This document shows, one piece after another, positions 1 through 7,428 of a DNA stretch of 64,000 nucleotides. The stretch covers positions 535,096 through 599,095 of the forward strand of contig JADJKB010000024.1 of assembly GCA_016706225.1 (NCBI GenBank), in the 5' to 3' direction. The DNA is from Myxococcales bacterium. Lineage in GTDB: Bacteria > Myxococcota_A > Polyangia > Polyangiales > Polyangiaceae. Made by a program: the position numbers and the translations under genes. Numbering within the stretch: position 1 is the stretch's first letter; the number at the start of each line of letters is the position of its first letter. The notes beneath the pieces are model-generated. The model was given only the letters and a program-made list of their open reading frames with translations. It was not told the origin of the DNA and searched no databases.

Positions 1-337
1 GCTGGATCACGTTCGAGGTCACCTTGTTGTCGCCCAGGTCGAACTGAAAACGCGTGACTCCGAACAGCACGCCGAAGTTGAGCCCGGACGCGCTCATGCT
101 GAACAGGCCGACGCCGCCCCAGTAGATTGGATGGAAGCCCTTGGACTCGTAGCTGCCGCCGTCGTCAGAGAACTTCTGGTTCTGGAACCCGAACAGCTTC
201 TCGACGCTGAAGATGAACTCGTCCCGTTCACCGAAGTGGCTGCCGGGGGCGGCGCTCTGGGCGCGGGCGGGGCTCGATGACAGCGCAACGGCCAGCGCAA
301 TTGCGCCGCCCACCGCGATGCCGTGCGCCCGACCCAT
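1..337 (-). CDS. Secreted outer-membrane-like protein, C-terminus cut by window edge
   Basis: The minus strand is open from an ATG at 335-337 to the window edge, giving the first 112 residues. Residues 1-26 form a signal peptide (MGRAH start, alternating Ala/Val/Leu core, cleavage after A-R-A). The mature part alternates aromatic and polar residues (FIFSVEKLFGF, IYWGGVGLFSM, LNFGVLFGVTRFQF), as in outer-membrane beta strands. It is the next gene after jag in the same direction, with an 86-nt gap, where many bacteria have mnmE; co-transcription is possible but unproven. No family can be named from the N-terminus. The coding sense is sure; the barrel reading is inference. Confidence 0.72.
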   Translation of the reverse strand, partial: MGRAHGIAVGGAIALAVALSSSPARAQSAAPGSHFGERDEFIFSVEKLFGFQNQKFSDDGGSYESKGFHPIYWGGVGLFSMSASGLNFGVLFGVTRFQFDLGDNKVTSNVIQ

Positions 338-423
338 CACCGTCAATGGAGCACGGCCACCCCAGCGGCGTCAAATGCGACCGCGCGGGGGCGGCCGTTC
401 TGCCGCGGGTTTTGTCGGTGGGC

Positions 424-1038
424 TCAGGAAGAAGGCTGGGCCGTCGTGCGCCGGACCGGAATGATCTGCACCCGTCGGCTCGCGCCTTCGCCGTCACTCT
501 TGGTCACGACGCCCTCGAACTTGGCGAGCGCCAGATGCACCACGCGGCGGTCGCGGGGGTTCATCGGTTCGAAGGTGATGATCTTGCCTTGTTCGACGGC
601 CTGTTTGCCCAGGCGGCGCGCCATGCTCGCCAGCGAGTTATCGCGACGGTTGCGGTAGCCCTCTGCGTCCACCAGCACGTGGCGTTTGTCGAGCCCCGAG
701 CGGTTGACGACGCGGTGGGTGATGAACTGTAGCGCCATCAGCACCTGGCCCTTCTTGCCGATGATACGACCGGCGTCGGGGCCGGAGATCTCGATCAAGA
801 TCTCCGGGCTCTCGTCGTCGTCCTTGGGACGGCGCAGGCGCACCCGGCAATCCATCTCCATCTCTTTTACGACGTCCGCGACGAACTCGAGCGCGTTCAT
901 CGCACGCTCGTCGTCCTCCGGAATGAAATCCGGCTCATCGTCACGCGGCGCGCTGCCGTCCTCGTCGGACGCCTCCGCTCCGTTGCCGTCTTGTTCTTCC
1001 GCCCACTCTTGGTCGAGCTCCTGGTCCGACTCGCTCAT
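424..1038 (-). CDS. jag: Jag/KhpB (SpoIIIJ-associated) KH-R3H RNA-binding protein
   Basis: 204 residues. The first 45 are acidic and low-complexity (runs of Asp/Glu). A KH-type domain follows (about 52-125) with the GxxG-type loop GRIIGKKG at 90-97, then an R3H domain (about 135-195) with the Arg-x3-His signature at 164-168. The family binds RNA and is linked to cell division and envelope control in Gram-positives; its role in myxobacteria is less clear. The canonical N-terminal Jag_N domain is missing or replaced by the acidic stretch. It follows yidC by 53 nt in the conserved rpmH-rnpA-yidD-yidC-jag order, so operon membership is well supported. The start is the ATG at 1036-1038. Confidence 0.93.
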   Translation of the reverse strand: MSESDQELDQEWAEEQDGNGAEASDEDGSAPRDDEPDFIPEDDERAMNALEFVADVVKEMEMDCRVRLRRPKDDDESPEILIEISGPDAGRIIGKKGQVLMALQFITHRVVNRSGLDKRHVLVDAEGYRNRRDNSLASMARRLGKQAVEQGKIITFEPMNPRDRRVVHLALAKFEGVVTKSDGEGASRRVQIIPVRRTTAQPSS

Positions 1039-1091
1039 TTGTCTGGCCTTTCCCTAGCAGAGGGTGGCGATGGGCTGGCCCGCGTACGGGC

Positions 1092-2837
1092 TCAGCTGCT
1101 CGCCCCCTCCTTGATCTTCACGCCGATTTCACGGCTTTTTTTTTCCGCTTCGCTCTTCTCGGTCTGACGACGCACGTACCGCTCGACCACCTGCTGCTGG
1201 GCGATGGTCAAGAGCCCGTTCGTGAACATGTAGACGCCCAACCCGGCGGGTAAGAACAGCATGAACACGGTGAACATTGCCGGCATGAAATACAGCATCA
1301 TCTTCTGCTGCATCGGATCACCCTGCATGGGCATGATCTTCTGCTGAGCGAAGTTGGTCGCTCCGATGATGAACGGCAGGATGAAGAACCGATCCGGTTG
1401 AGACAGGTCTGGGAACCAAAGGAAGGGGATGTTGTACAGCTCGACCGCGGTCTGCAGCGTCGTGTAGAGCGCGAACCAGACGGGCATGCTGGCGAGCTGA
1501 GGCAGACAGCCCTTCAGCGGATTCACGTTGTGCTTCCGCCACAGCTCCATCTGAGCCAAGCCCTTGGCTTGCGCGTCGTCCTTGAACTTCTCCGTGATCG
1601 CGTCGAGCTCCGGCTTGAGCTCGCGCATCTTGATCATGCTCTTGATGCTGGGCACGGCCAGCGGGAACAAGAGCACGCGCGCGGTGATTGTCAGGATGAT
1701 GATCGCGAGACCCCAGTTCGGGAGCACCGAGTGCACCTTGAGCAGGAACCCGACCAGCACCTTGGCGATGACGCTGAAGAAACCCAGATCGATCAGCTCG
1801 GTGAAATCGTGTTTTTCCCCGCCCACGCCGGCCAGGAGATCGCGCTCTTTCGGGCCGATGTAGCTGAGCACCGAGTAGCTGGCGCTCTCCTTCGGTTCGA
1901 GCTCGACCACGGGGTACGCCAGCCGTGCCCGGTACATCGAGCCGCCGGCCTTGTCGGCGCTCTTCGACTTGAAGTGGGCGCTGTCCCAGCGGTCCTCGAT
2001 CTGCAGCTGGCAGGTGGGTTTTGCTCCCCCTGGCGCCGTCAGCGGCGCAATGGCGTGGGAAAAATACGCGTTCGAGACCGCGGCATACGCCGGCGCTTGT
2101 TTGATCTCGGACCAATCCCCCGCGTTCAGCGGGCCGCTGAATGCCTCGCCCTTGAACTGATCCGGTTCGAAATCTGGAGGGCGCAGGCGGGTGGCCTTGT
2201 TGCCGTCGGATATGCACTCGACGTGGGTCAAGAACGGGCTGACCCGGAACATGCCACCCTCCACTTCGTGGGTGGTGCGCCAGGCGTCCGAGTGCACCGT
2301 GAGGGCGTGTTTCAGCTTCTTGTCGGAGAGATTGGTGAGTGTCGCTTCCGCCTCGAGCTCGTACGGGCGGCCCGTGGCTCGCACGACCCGGCGCACCTCG
2401 ACCTTGGCGTCGCGGTAGACGAACTCGCAGCTCTTGGGCTCGGCTTTGACCAGCTCGTAGTCGACCTCGTCGAAGTCGATCTGCCAGTCGTCCGCCGGTT
2501 GGAAGCGCTCGTTCCTGAAGTGGAAACGCAGCTGGCGGCGCAGCTCCACGTCGGGCGTGGTCGAGAGATCGATCGCCTTGCCCTTGGGCTGGTACTTGGC
2601 GGTCCCGAGATAGAAGTGTTTGAGCGAGGCACCCTGGGTGCTGATCTGCGCGTGAAACCGCTCACCCCAGAGATCACACAGCTGCTCGGGCTTGCGCTCG
2701 GCCGGGACCGCGGTGCCATCGAACTTCAGCGGCTGATGCTCGGCGGATTTTTCGCCGAGGAGCTTCGGCAAAAAGGTGACCGCCAAGAGCACGGTGAGCC
2801 CGATGAAGAGCCACCGCACGATTCCGCTTCGTTCCAT
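1092..2837 (-). CDS. yidC: YidC membrane protein insertase
   Basis: 581 residues, usual for a Gram-negative YidC. The N-terminal transmembrane helix (about 7-25) is followed by the large periplasmic beta domain (about 30-345) and a five-helix insertase core from about 350. The core starts with an amphipathic segment and contains ITARVLLFPL, whose Arg387 is the groove arginine needed for insertion of single-span substrates. Late helices include FLPAGLGVYMFTNGLLT. The protein inserts and folds inner-membrane proteins with or without SecYEG. Its start region overlaps the 3' end of yidD by 112 nt in another frame. The N-terminal helix supports this start over a later one. Confidence 0.97.
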   Translation of the reverse strand: MERSGIVRWLFIGLTVLLAVTFLPKLLGEKSAEHQPLKFDGTAVPAERKPEQLCDLWGERFHAQISTQGASLKHFYLGTAKYQPKGKAIDLSTTPDVELRRQLRFHFRNERFQPADDWQIDFDEVDYELVKAEPKSCEFVYRDAKVEVRRVVRATGRPYELEAEATLTNLSDKKLKHALTVHSDAWRTTHEVEGGMFRVSPFLTHVECISDGNKATRLRPPDFEPDQFKGEAFSGPLNAGDWSEIKQAPAYAAVSNAYFSHAIAPLTAPGGAKPTCQLQIEDRWDSAHFKSKSADKAGGSMYRARLAYPVVELEPKESASYSVLSYIGPKERDLLAGVGGEKHDFTELIDLGFFSVIAKVLVGFLLKVHSVLPNWGLAIIILTITARVLLFPLAVPSIKSMIKMRELKPELDAITEKFKDDAQAKGLAQMELWRKHNVNPLKGCLPQLASMPVWFALYTTLQTAVELYNIPFLWFPDLSQPDRFFILPFIIGATNFAQQKIMPMQGDPMQQKMMLYFMPAMFTVFMLFLPAGLGVYMFTNGLLTIAQQQVVERYVRRQTEKSEAEKKSREIGVKIKEGASS

Positions 2838-3178
2838 GTCTTGCTCGAGAGTCGAGGAGAGGTCTTCGTGAGTTCAGGCGGAGTCGGTCGCTCGATCGCG
2901 CCCGCTCTCGGTGCCGCTTCCGGGGGGCTCGGCGGAGGGGGTTCCGCATCGGGGTGGCCCTCCGGGAGTGGCGGCGGATCGTATCCACCCGGATGAAACG
3001 GATGGCAACGGGAAAGGCGCCGGATCGTCAGCCAGCTGCCCTTTAGCGCCCCGTGGAGCTCGATGCAGCGCAGGCCATAGCGGGAGCAAGACGGGTGAAA
3101 ACGGCACACGTTGCCCAGGAACGGCGACAGAAGCCGCTGGTACAGCCGGATCAGCAGGATCAGGAACCGGGCGACCAT
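2726..3178 (-). CDS. yidD: YidD membrane protein insertion efficiency factor, with long C-terminal tail
   Basis: 150 residues. Residues 1-70 are a canonical YidD: an amphipathic N-terminus (MVARFLILLIRLYQRLLSP), the cysteine motif CRFHPSCSRYG, and RLSRCHPFHPGGYDP. Family members usually end soon after this, at 70-90 residues. Here about 80 more follow, first Pro/Glu-rich and then Ser-rich, and the last 37 codons overlap the yidC start region in another frame. The tail may be genuine but unconserved, or a late stop lost by drift. The gene begins 28 nt after rnpA. YidD sits at the membrane near YidC and aids insertion. Confidence 0.9.
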   Translation of the reverse strand: MVARFLILLIRLYQRLLSPFLGNVCRFHPSCSRYGLRCIELHGALKGSWLTIRRLSRCHPFHPGGYDPPPLPEGHPDAEPPPPSPPEAAPRAGAIERPTPPELTKTSPRLSSKTWNEAESCGGSSSGSPCSWRSPFCRSSSAKNPPSISR

Positions 3179-3206
3179 GGCGTCGGAGTCTGCGCCTTTT
3201 GCCGGC

Positions 3207-3617
3207 TCAGGGTAAGGCCTGCCGCGCTGCGCGGCGCTCCCGGTCGGAGCGTGCGTCGGCGCTGCGGCCCCGGATGCTCGCGCTGGCCTTTTCCCACTCG
3301 AGCACGACGTCGGCCAGGCCCAGCTCCGCCGGCGCTCGCTTGACGATCACGATCACGTCGATGTCCGCGTCGAACAGCTCACGCTTCGTGCGAAATGCCT
3401 CGCGGACCAGGCGTTTGGCGCGATTTCTCGCCACGGCGTTGCCGACCTTGCGCGAGGCCACGATACCGAGGCGCGCGCCGTCGGAGCCTGCGCGTGCATA
3501 CACCAAGAGCACGAAACACGGCGTTGATACACGCCGGGCCGAGCGTTGAATGTCCTGGTACTCGGCCCGCTTGCGAATGCGCTGTGCGGGCGGAAACCGA
3601 CCGCTCGGGCAGAGCAC
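3207..3617 (-). CDS. rnpA: Ribonuclease P protein component
   Basis: The protein subunit of RNase P, which helps the catalytic RNA remove tRNA 5' leaders. The signature RNR region is present (KVGNAVARNRAKRLVREAFR), preceded by the usual beta strands (CFVLLVYAR, LGIVASRKVG). Two GTG starts are possible. The one at 3615-3617 overlaps the rpmH stop by one base (TAGTG) and gives 136 residues, close to the family norm. The other at 3648-3650 adds 11 residues and would overlap rpmH by 34 nt. I prefer the shorter form because homology begins at RFPPAQRIRKRAEYQ. The C-terminal 20 residues are Arg/Ala-rich. Confidence 0.94.
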   Translation of the reverse strand: MLCPSGRFPPAQRIRKRAEYQDIQRSARRVSTPCFVLLVYARAGSDGARLGIVASRKVGNAVARNRAKRLVREAFRTKRELFDADIDVIVIVKRAPAELGLADVVLEWEKASASIRGRSADARSDRERRAARQALP

Positions 3618-3766
3618 TACTTCTTGTAGGTGGCGACGGCGAGGCGCCACCGCCCCTTGCGGCGGCGGCTCTTCAGCACGTCTTTTCCACCCTTGGTGCT
3701 GTTGCGCTTACGAAACCCGTGAGTGCGGGCGCGGCTGGTGTTGCTGGGCTGGAATGTGCGCTTCAT
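3617..3766 (-). CDS. rpmH: 50S ribosomal protein L34
   Basis: 49 residues with the standard L34 sequence: MKRTFQPSNTSR at the start, THGFRKRN in the middle, and a basic C-terminus with SRRRKGRWRLAV. An in-frame upstream start at 3799 would add 11 residues not found in L34, so the ATG at 3764-3766 is chosen. It is the first gene of the rpmH-rnpA-yidD-yidC-jag operon, and its stop codon overlaps the proposed rnpA start. L34 is a small basic protein of the large subunit. In many bacteria dnaA and oriC lie next to rpmH, but here rpmG is upstream and divergent, with no dnaA in view. Confidence 0.97.
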   Translation of the reverse strand: MKRTFQPSNTSRARTHGFRKRNSTKGGKDVLKSRRRKGRWRLAVATYKK

Positions 3767-3914
3767 GACGTTACCCGCTCTGCCGGGGAGCAAGGCCAAA
3801 TCGCCTTTGCCGAGCCCGGCGCGTCGAGGGGCCGGGAGTCAGCCACGCGGAACCGTTCGAGTCAAGCGCTGCGGCGAACGCCGGCCCGAAACCCCTGCAC
3901 TTTCGCGCAGGGAC

Positions 3915-3941
3915 TTGCCTCGCCCCGCGCCGAGTGATACT
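3915..3941 (+). promoter_or_regulatory. Candidate promoter for rpmG
   Basis: In the 186-bp divergent gap between rpmH and rpmG, TTGCCT (3915-3920) and GATACT (3936-3941) resemble sigma-70 -35 and -10 boxes, with a short 15-nt spacer. Transcription would begin about 5 nt before the rpmG ATG at 3953. No Shine-Dalgarno sequence precedes that ATG, so a leaderless or near-leaderless message is plausible. Inferred by eye only. Confidence 0.3.
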
Positions 3942-3952
3942 CGCACGCCCCC

Positions 3953-4120
3953 ATGCGCGACAACATCCGTCTCGTGTCTTCGGCCGGCACCGGCTTCACG
4001 TATTACACCACCAAGAACAAGCGGACCCAGACCACCAAGCTGGAGCTGAAGAAGTACGATCCGGTGGCGCGGAAACACGTTCCGTTCAAAGAAGCGAAGA
4101 TGCCGCCTCACAGCAAGTGA
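3953..4120 (+). CDS. rpmG: 50S ribosomal protein L33
   Basis: 55 residues starting MRDNIRLVSSAGTGFTYYTTKN and ending FKEAKMPPHSK. The TGFTYYTTKNKR block and the KYDPVARKHVPFKE block are typical of L33. The zinc-binding Cys pairs of the C+ form are absent, so this is the zinc-independent (C-minus) type. It is transcribed away from rpmH. No purine-rich ribosome-binding site is visible upstream of the ATG. Two hairpins lie between it and the convergent OmpA-family gene. Confidence 0.95.
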   Translation: MRDNIRLVSSAGTGFTYYTTKNKRTQTTKLELKKYDPVARKHVPFKEAKMPPHSK

Positions 4121-4157
4121 GTCTGGGCATCTTCACGACTCGAGCGTAGCTCCGGCC

Positions 4158-4179
4158 GGGCGCGTCCTCCGACGCGCCC
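4158..4179. repeat. Perfect 9-bp hairpin between convergent genes
   Basis: GGGCGCGTC (4158-4166) and GACGCGCCC (4171-4179) form a perfect 9-bp stem with a 4-nt loop. It lies in the convergent gap between rpmG and the OmpA-family gene. No T-run follows on either strand, so it may help termination or RNA stability without being a classic intrinsic terminator. Confidence 0.5.
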
Positions 4180-4194
4180 GAAGATGGAGCGAGG

Positions 4195-4220
4195 GGGGCC
4201 CCGAGTGCGGGCCCCGTTTT
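4195..4220 (+). terminator. Probable intrinsic terminator of rpmG
   Basis: GGGGCCC (4195-4201), a 7-nt loop and GGGCCCC (4209-4215) form a perfect 7-bp GC stem, followed by GTTTT (4216-4220). The stem and short T-run fit an intrinsic terminator for the plus strand, 75 nt after the rpmG stop codon. Confidence 0.55.
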
Positions 4221-4239
4221 CCGGACTGCGAGCCCGTTG

Positions 4240-5979
4240 CTACTCGCCGCTCAGGATCTTGAACTCGACCCGCCGGTTCTTGGCGCGGCTCTCTTTGCTG
4301 TCGTTCGGCACGAGCGGCTTGGTCTCACCAAACCCTTCGCTCGACAGGCGCGAGGCCTTGATGCCCTTGCCGGTGAGATAGCGCATGCAGCTGGCCGCGC
4401 GATCTTTGCTGAGCTTCATGTTCATCGCGTCGGCACCGACGTCGTCCGTGTGGCCGTAGACGCCGATGTTCAGCGCGGGCCGCGCCTGCATCAGCGCGAC
4501 GACCTCGTCCAAGATCGGGAAGCTGACTGCCTTGATCACGGCCTTGCCGGTCTCGAACTGGATCGGCTCGAGCAGCGCGACCTCGCCATCCTCGGTCACC
4601 TTGGTGAGGCCGGGGCAGCCGTTCTTCTCCGGGTTCTTGTTCTTCAGACCGGGCTCGAGCGGACAGCGATCCTCCACGTCGGGGATCTTGTCGTTATCCG
4701 CGTCGTCCTCGGGACAGCCGTCGGCGTCCTGAATTCCGTCCTTGTCCTCGGGGTTGTCCGGGCAGGCGTCGGCGGCATCCGGAATGCCGTCGTTGTCGCG
4801 ATCCGAACCCGCCGGGCAGCCGTCGGACGGATCCGGCGGCTTGCCGTCTTCCGGTACGTCCGGGCACTTGTCGATGTCGTCCGGGTAGCCGTCCTTGTCG
4901 CGATCGGCGGCGTAGTCGTCCACATCGGGGCGAACCTTGACCTTCTTGTCGGGAGATTTCGGGTCGAAATCGCCGATGTTCAGGTAGTGCCCAATCGACA
5001 CGAGGACGCGCAGGTCCGGCGCGCCGTAGCCGCCTGAGAAGCGAGTGCCGGCGCCCATCATGGCCCAGGTCTTCTGCTTCTCGCCGAGGCCAAAACGACC
5101 CTGAGCCATCCACTCTAGCGAGGTGTTGTGCCCGCTGAAGAAGGTGCTCTCCGGTCCGCCGGCTTTGTTGAACAACCCGGTCGTGCCGAAGATTTCACCG
5201 CCCAGGCGCACACGCCCGCTGCGCATGGGGACGTACACGCCACCCGCAAAGCGGAGCTCACTGCCGAGGAACAGATCACCGTTCGGGCCGCCGATCGAAC
5301 GATCGGGCCGGAAGTGGGGACCGATGTGGCCCGCGATCAAGAATTTCCCGGCGTCGTACTCGCTGTTGGCGAAGATCCAGCCAGTCGTCTTGGTATCACT
5401 GGTGAACGAGTTCGGGTCGCCGGTCGGGGCCCACAGCGCACCACCGAGACCGAAGCGGAACTTGTGATTGTTGGACTCGTAGGCCTTGACGCGGGTGTCG
5501 ATGCGAAGATCGTGGATGCTGACCTTCTTCACGGCCAGGCCGTCGCTGCTCACACCGCGCGACTGGGGATCTTGTCCGGTGAACTGGTAGAAGGCGATGG
5601 GGAGCGCGACGTTGAAGCTGGCGCGGCTCGCGAGCTCCATGCCCACGCTCAGGTAGTCGATGATCTGACCCGCGACGGGGTTCTGGATGCGTTCCTGAGT
5701 ATTGCCATCACTCGTGACGGCGGTGTCTCTGAGGGGGTTCAGCGTGTACCCGAGGGCCATCATCCCGTAGAAACGAGAGCGCTCGGCCATGTACGGTCGC
5801 CACACCATGAAGCCGTCGTCCGGTGCGCCCGAGATCTGCGCGCGGTCGAGGTACCAAGTGTTGGTCTGGGCAGCCGCCGGCTTTCCGTTAGTGAGCAGGC
5901 AGAGCCCCGCCGCGAGAGCCAGTGCTACGCGGCCGAGCCGGGAGCCAAGAACATCGAGCTTATGGACGAAATCGAGCAT
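4240..5979 (-). CDS. OmpA-family outer-membrane protein with TSP type-3 repeats
   Basis: 579 residues from the ATG at 5977-5979. That start places a signal peptide at the N-terminus (ending N-G-K-P-A-A-A-Q, about residue 38). An upstream extension exists but is Arg-rich and unlikely. Residues about 40-340 look like an outer-membrane beta barrel. A calcium-binding thrombospondin type-3 region follows (about 350-430), with repeats such as DRDNDGIPDAADACPDNPEDKDG. The C-terminal OmpA domain (about 445-579) binds peptidoglycan and has IGVYGHTDDVGAD and KNRRVEFKIL. The protein likely links the outer membrane to the wall. It is convergent with rpmG. Confidence 0.93.
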   Translation of the reverse strand: MLDFVHKLDVLGSRLGRVALALAAGLCLLTNGKPAAAQTNTWYLDRAQISGAPDDGFMVWRPYMAERSRFYGMMALGYTLNPLRDTAVTSDGNTQERIQNPVAGQIIDYLSVGMELASRASFNVALPIAFYQFTGQDPQSRGVSSDGLAVKKVSIHDLRIDTRVKAYESNNHKFRFGLGGALWAPTGDPNSFTSDTKTTGWIFANSEYDAGKFLIAGHIGPHFRPDRSIGGPNGDLFLGSELRFAGGVYVPMRSGRVRLGGEIFGTTGLFNKAGGPESTFFSGHNTSLEWMAQGRFGLGEKQKTWAMMGAGTRFSGGYGAPDLRVLVSIGHYLNIGDFDPKSPDKKVKVRPDVDDYAADRDKDGYPDDIDKCPDVPEDGKPPDPSDGCPAGSDRDNDGIPDAADACPDNPEDKDGIQDADGCPEDDADNDKIPDVEDRCPLEPGLKNKNPEKNGCPGLTKVTEDGEVALLEPIQFETGKAVIKAVSFPILDEVVALMQARPALNIGVYGHTDDVGADAMNMKLSKDRAASCMRYLTGKGIKASRLSSEGFGETKPLVPNDSKESRAKNRRVEFKILSGE

Positions 5980-6110
5980 GCGCACCCGGCCGGAAGCTAC
6001 TCCGAGGGCCCTGGCATTGAAAGCCCGAATGCCTCGAAATGGGCCATGCCGCGGGGCGGCGGCTCGATTGGACACTGCGGACGCGAGGCCGGACGGTTCT
6101 GGTTTCCGCG

Positions 6111-7319
6111 TCAGCGTAGCTCGGCGAACACCTCGGTGACCCACACACCGCCGGGCCCGTCCACGGCGGCGATGCCCACCGAGTCGTAGCGGCGTTCGAG
6201 CAGGTTCCCGCGGTGTGACGGGCTTGCCCATATGGCGCGGTGTGCACGTTCCGGGGTCGCCGCCCGCGCCACGTTCTCGCCGAACGCGAGCGGCGTCAGC
6301 CCCAGCGCCTCGAGGCGGTCCTTCACCGTTCCCTTACCAACATCGTGCCCGAGTGTGCCGGAGTCTCGCATCGCTTCGGCTTGAACGAGAGCCGCGCGAT
6401 CGAGCTCGGCGTTGCGCTGAAGCACGCCAGCTCCCTCGCTGCTGCGCGCCTGGTTCACCATGGCAAACAGCGCGCTGGCGCCATCAGCCATCCCGCTTCC
6501 GGCGCTCTCACCCGGGGCCGCGCTGCCGTGAAACGCTGAAGGCGGCGGCTGATCGGCGTGAATCAAGGCCTCGAGCACCGGGCGTGGCCCTCGCTCCACG
6601 TCGGCCAGGACCTGCACCAACCAAGTGCCGGGGCCGTTCGGCGCGAAACGCGCGCGGATCACGTTCGAGTCGAGCGAAGTCGGAATGGAGCGTGGTGTGC
6701 CGCGAGGCCCGAGCACCAGCACCTTCGCGTCCTGGACCGGCACGAGCATGTGCGCCGTGATGTCGAGCCACTGTCCGGCGCGCGCACTCGAGGGCAGGGC
6801 ATCCAGATCGGCGAGCGCGTCGACCGCCACCAAGGTCGCGGACTCTTGGTCCTTGGTCTTCGCGTGGAACGCACCACACGTGCGCTGGCCGCCCTCGCGA
6901 AACGTACCGAGCCAGCGCTTGGCCCGAGCGAGGGTGTCCTCGGCGTTCAGAGTCTGACCCGCGTAAGACCACGAGCGGGGCCACACGTGGGGCGAGCCGG
7001 CGCGACGCAGCTCGAAGCCGAGCTCCGCGGGGTCGAGTACGGCGTCGCTCGGTGCCTGCCGCGCGGCCAAGCTCGCGGCGACCCGATCGAGCGCGCCGTC
7101 GCCGCGGGCGCACAGGCGCACCAGCGCCCGGGCCAGCCCCTGGGTCTGGCTCGCCTCCGGTGAGCGAGTGGCCCCCTGCCAGCCCCCCTCACCGGCGTCG
7201 GCGCCCGGCGCCGCCGCATCCGGCGTCGCAGCGACCGGGCTTCGGGCCGGAGGCAGAGGCGGGTCCGCCGGCGCGCAGCACCCGAGACCGGCGAGCAGAA
7301 CGAGTGGGACCGAGCGCAC
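6111..7319 (-). CDS. CAP/SCP-domain lipoprotein
   Basis: 402 residues from a GTG at 7317-7319. That start gives a short lipoprotein signal (VPLVLLAGLGCC, lipobox Cys near residue 14) and a Pro/Ala-rich linker. The C-terminal 120 residues are a CAP (SCP/PR-1-like) domain: ALFAMVNQARSS at its start, the helix LDRAALVQAEAMRDSG with a following His, FGENVA, and the HRGNLLERRYDSVGIA signature. The central part (about 60-280) has beta-sheet character and no recognised family. Bacterial CAP proteins are secreted and of uncertain function. The gene is divergent from the MCE gene across 109 bp. Confidence 0.88.
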   Translation of the reverse strand: MRSVPLVLLAGLGCCAPADPPLPPARSPVAATPDAAAPGADAGEGGWQGATRSPEASQTQGLARALVRLCARGDGALDRVAASLAARQAPSDAVLDPAELGFELRRAGSPHVWPRSWSYAGQTLNAEDTLARAKRWLGTFREGGQRTCGAFHAKTKDQESATLVAVDALADLDALPSSARAGQWLDITAHMLVPVQDAKVLVLGPRGTPRSIPTSLDSNVIRARFAPNGPGTWLVQVLADVERGPRPVLEALIHADQPPPSAFHGSAAPGESAGSGMADGASALFAMVNQARSSEGAGVLQRNAELDRAALVQAEAMRDSGTLGHDVGKGTVKDRLEALGLTPLAFGENVARAATPERAHRAIWASPSHRGNLLERRYDSVGIAAVDGPGGVWVTEVFAELR

Positions 7320-7428
7320 GGTGACGAGCCTAGCGAAGGTCGTGGCGAGGCGGCGGAACCCTGCGAAAACTGCCGTGAAGTCGACCGCTCCGCCCCCCCC
7401 TGATAGGCTCCCGGGTGCCCGGGCCCTC

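Noticed and set aside
1398..2996. 532-codon open frame on the plus strand
   Set aside because: Antisense to yidC and yidD, which are certain.
3767..3952. Replication origin next to rpmH
   Set aside because: No dnaA gene, DnaA-box cluster or AT-rich stretch was found in the divergent gap.
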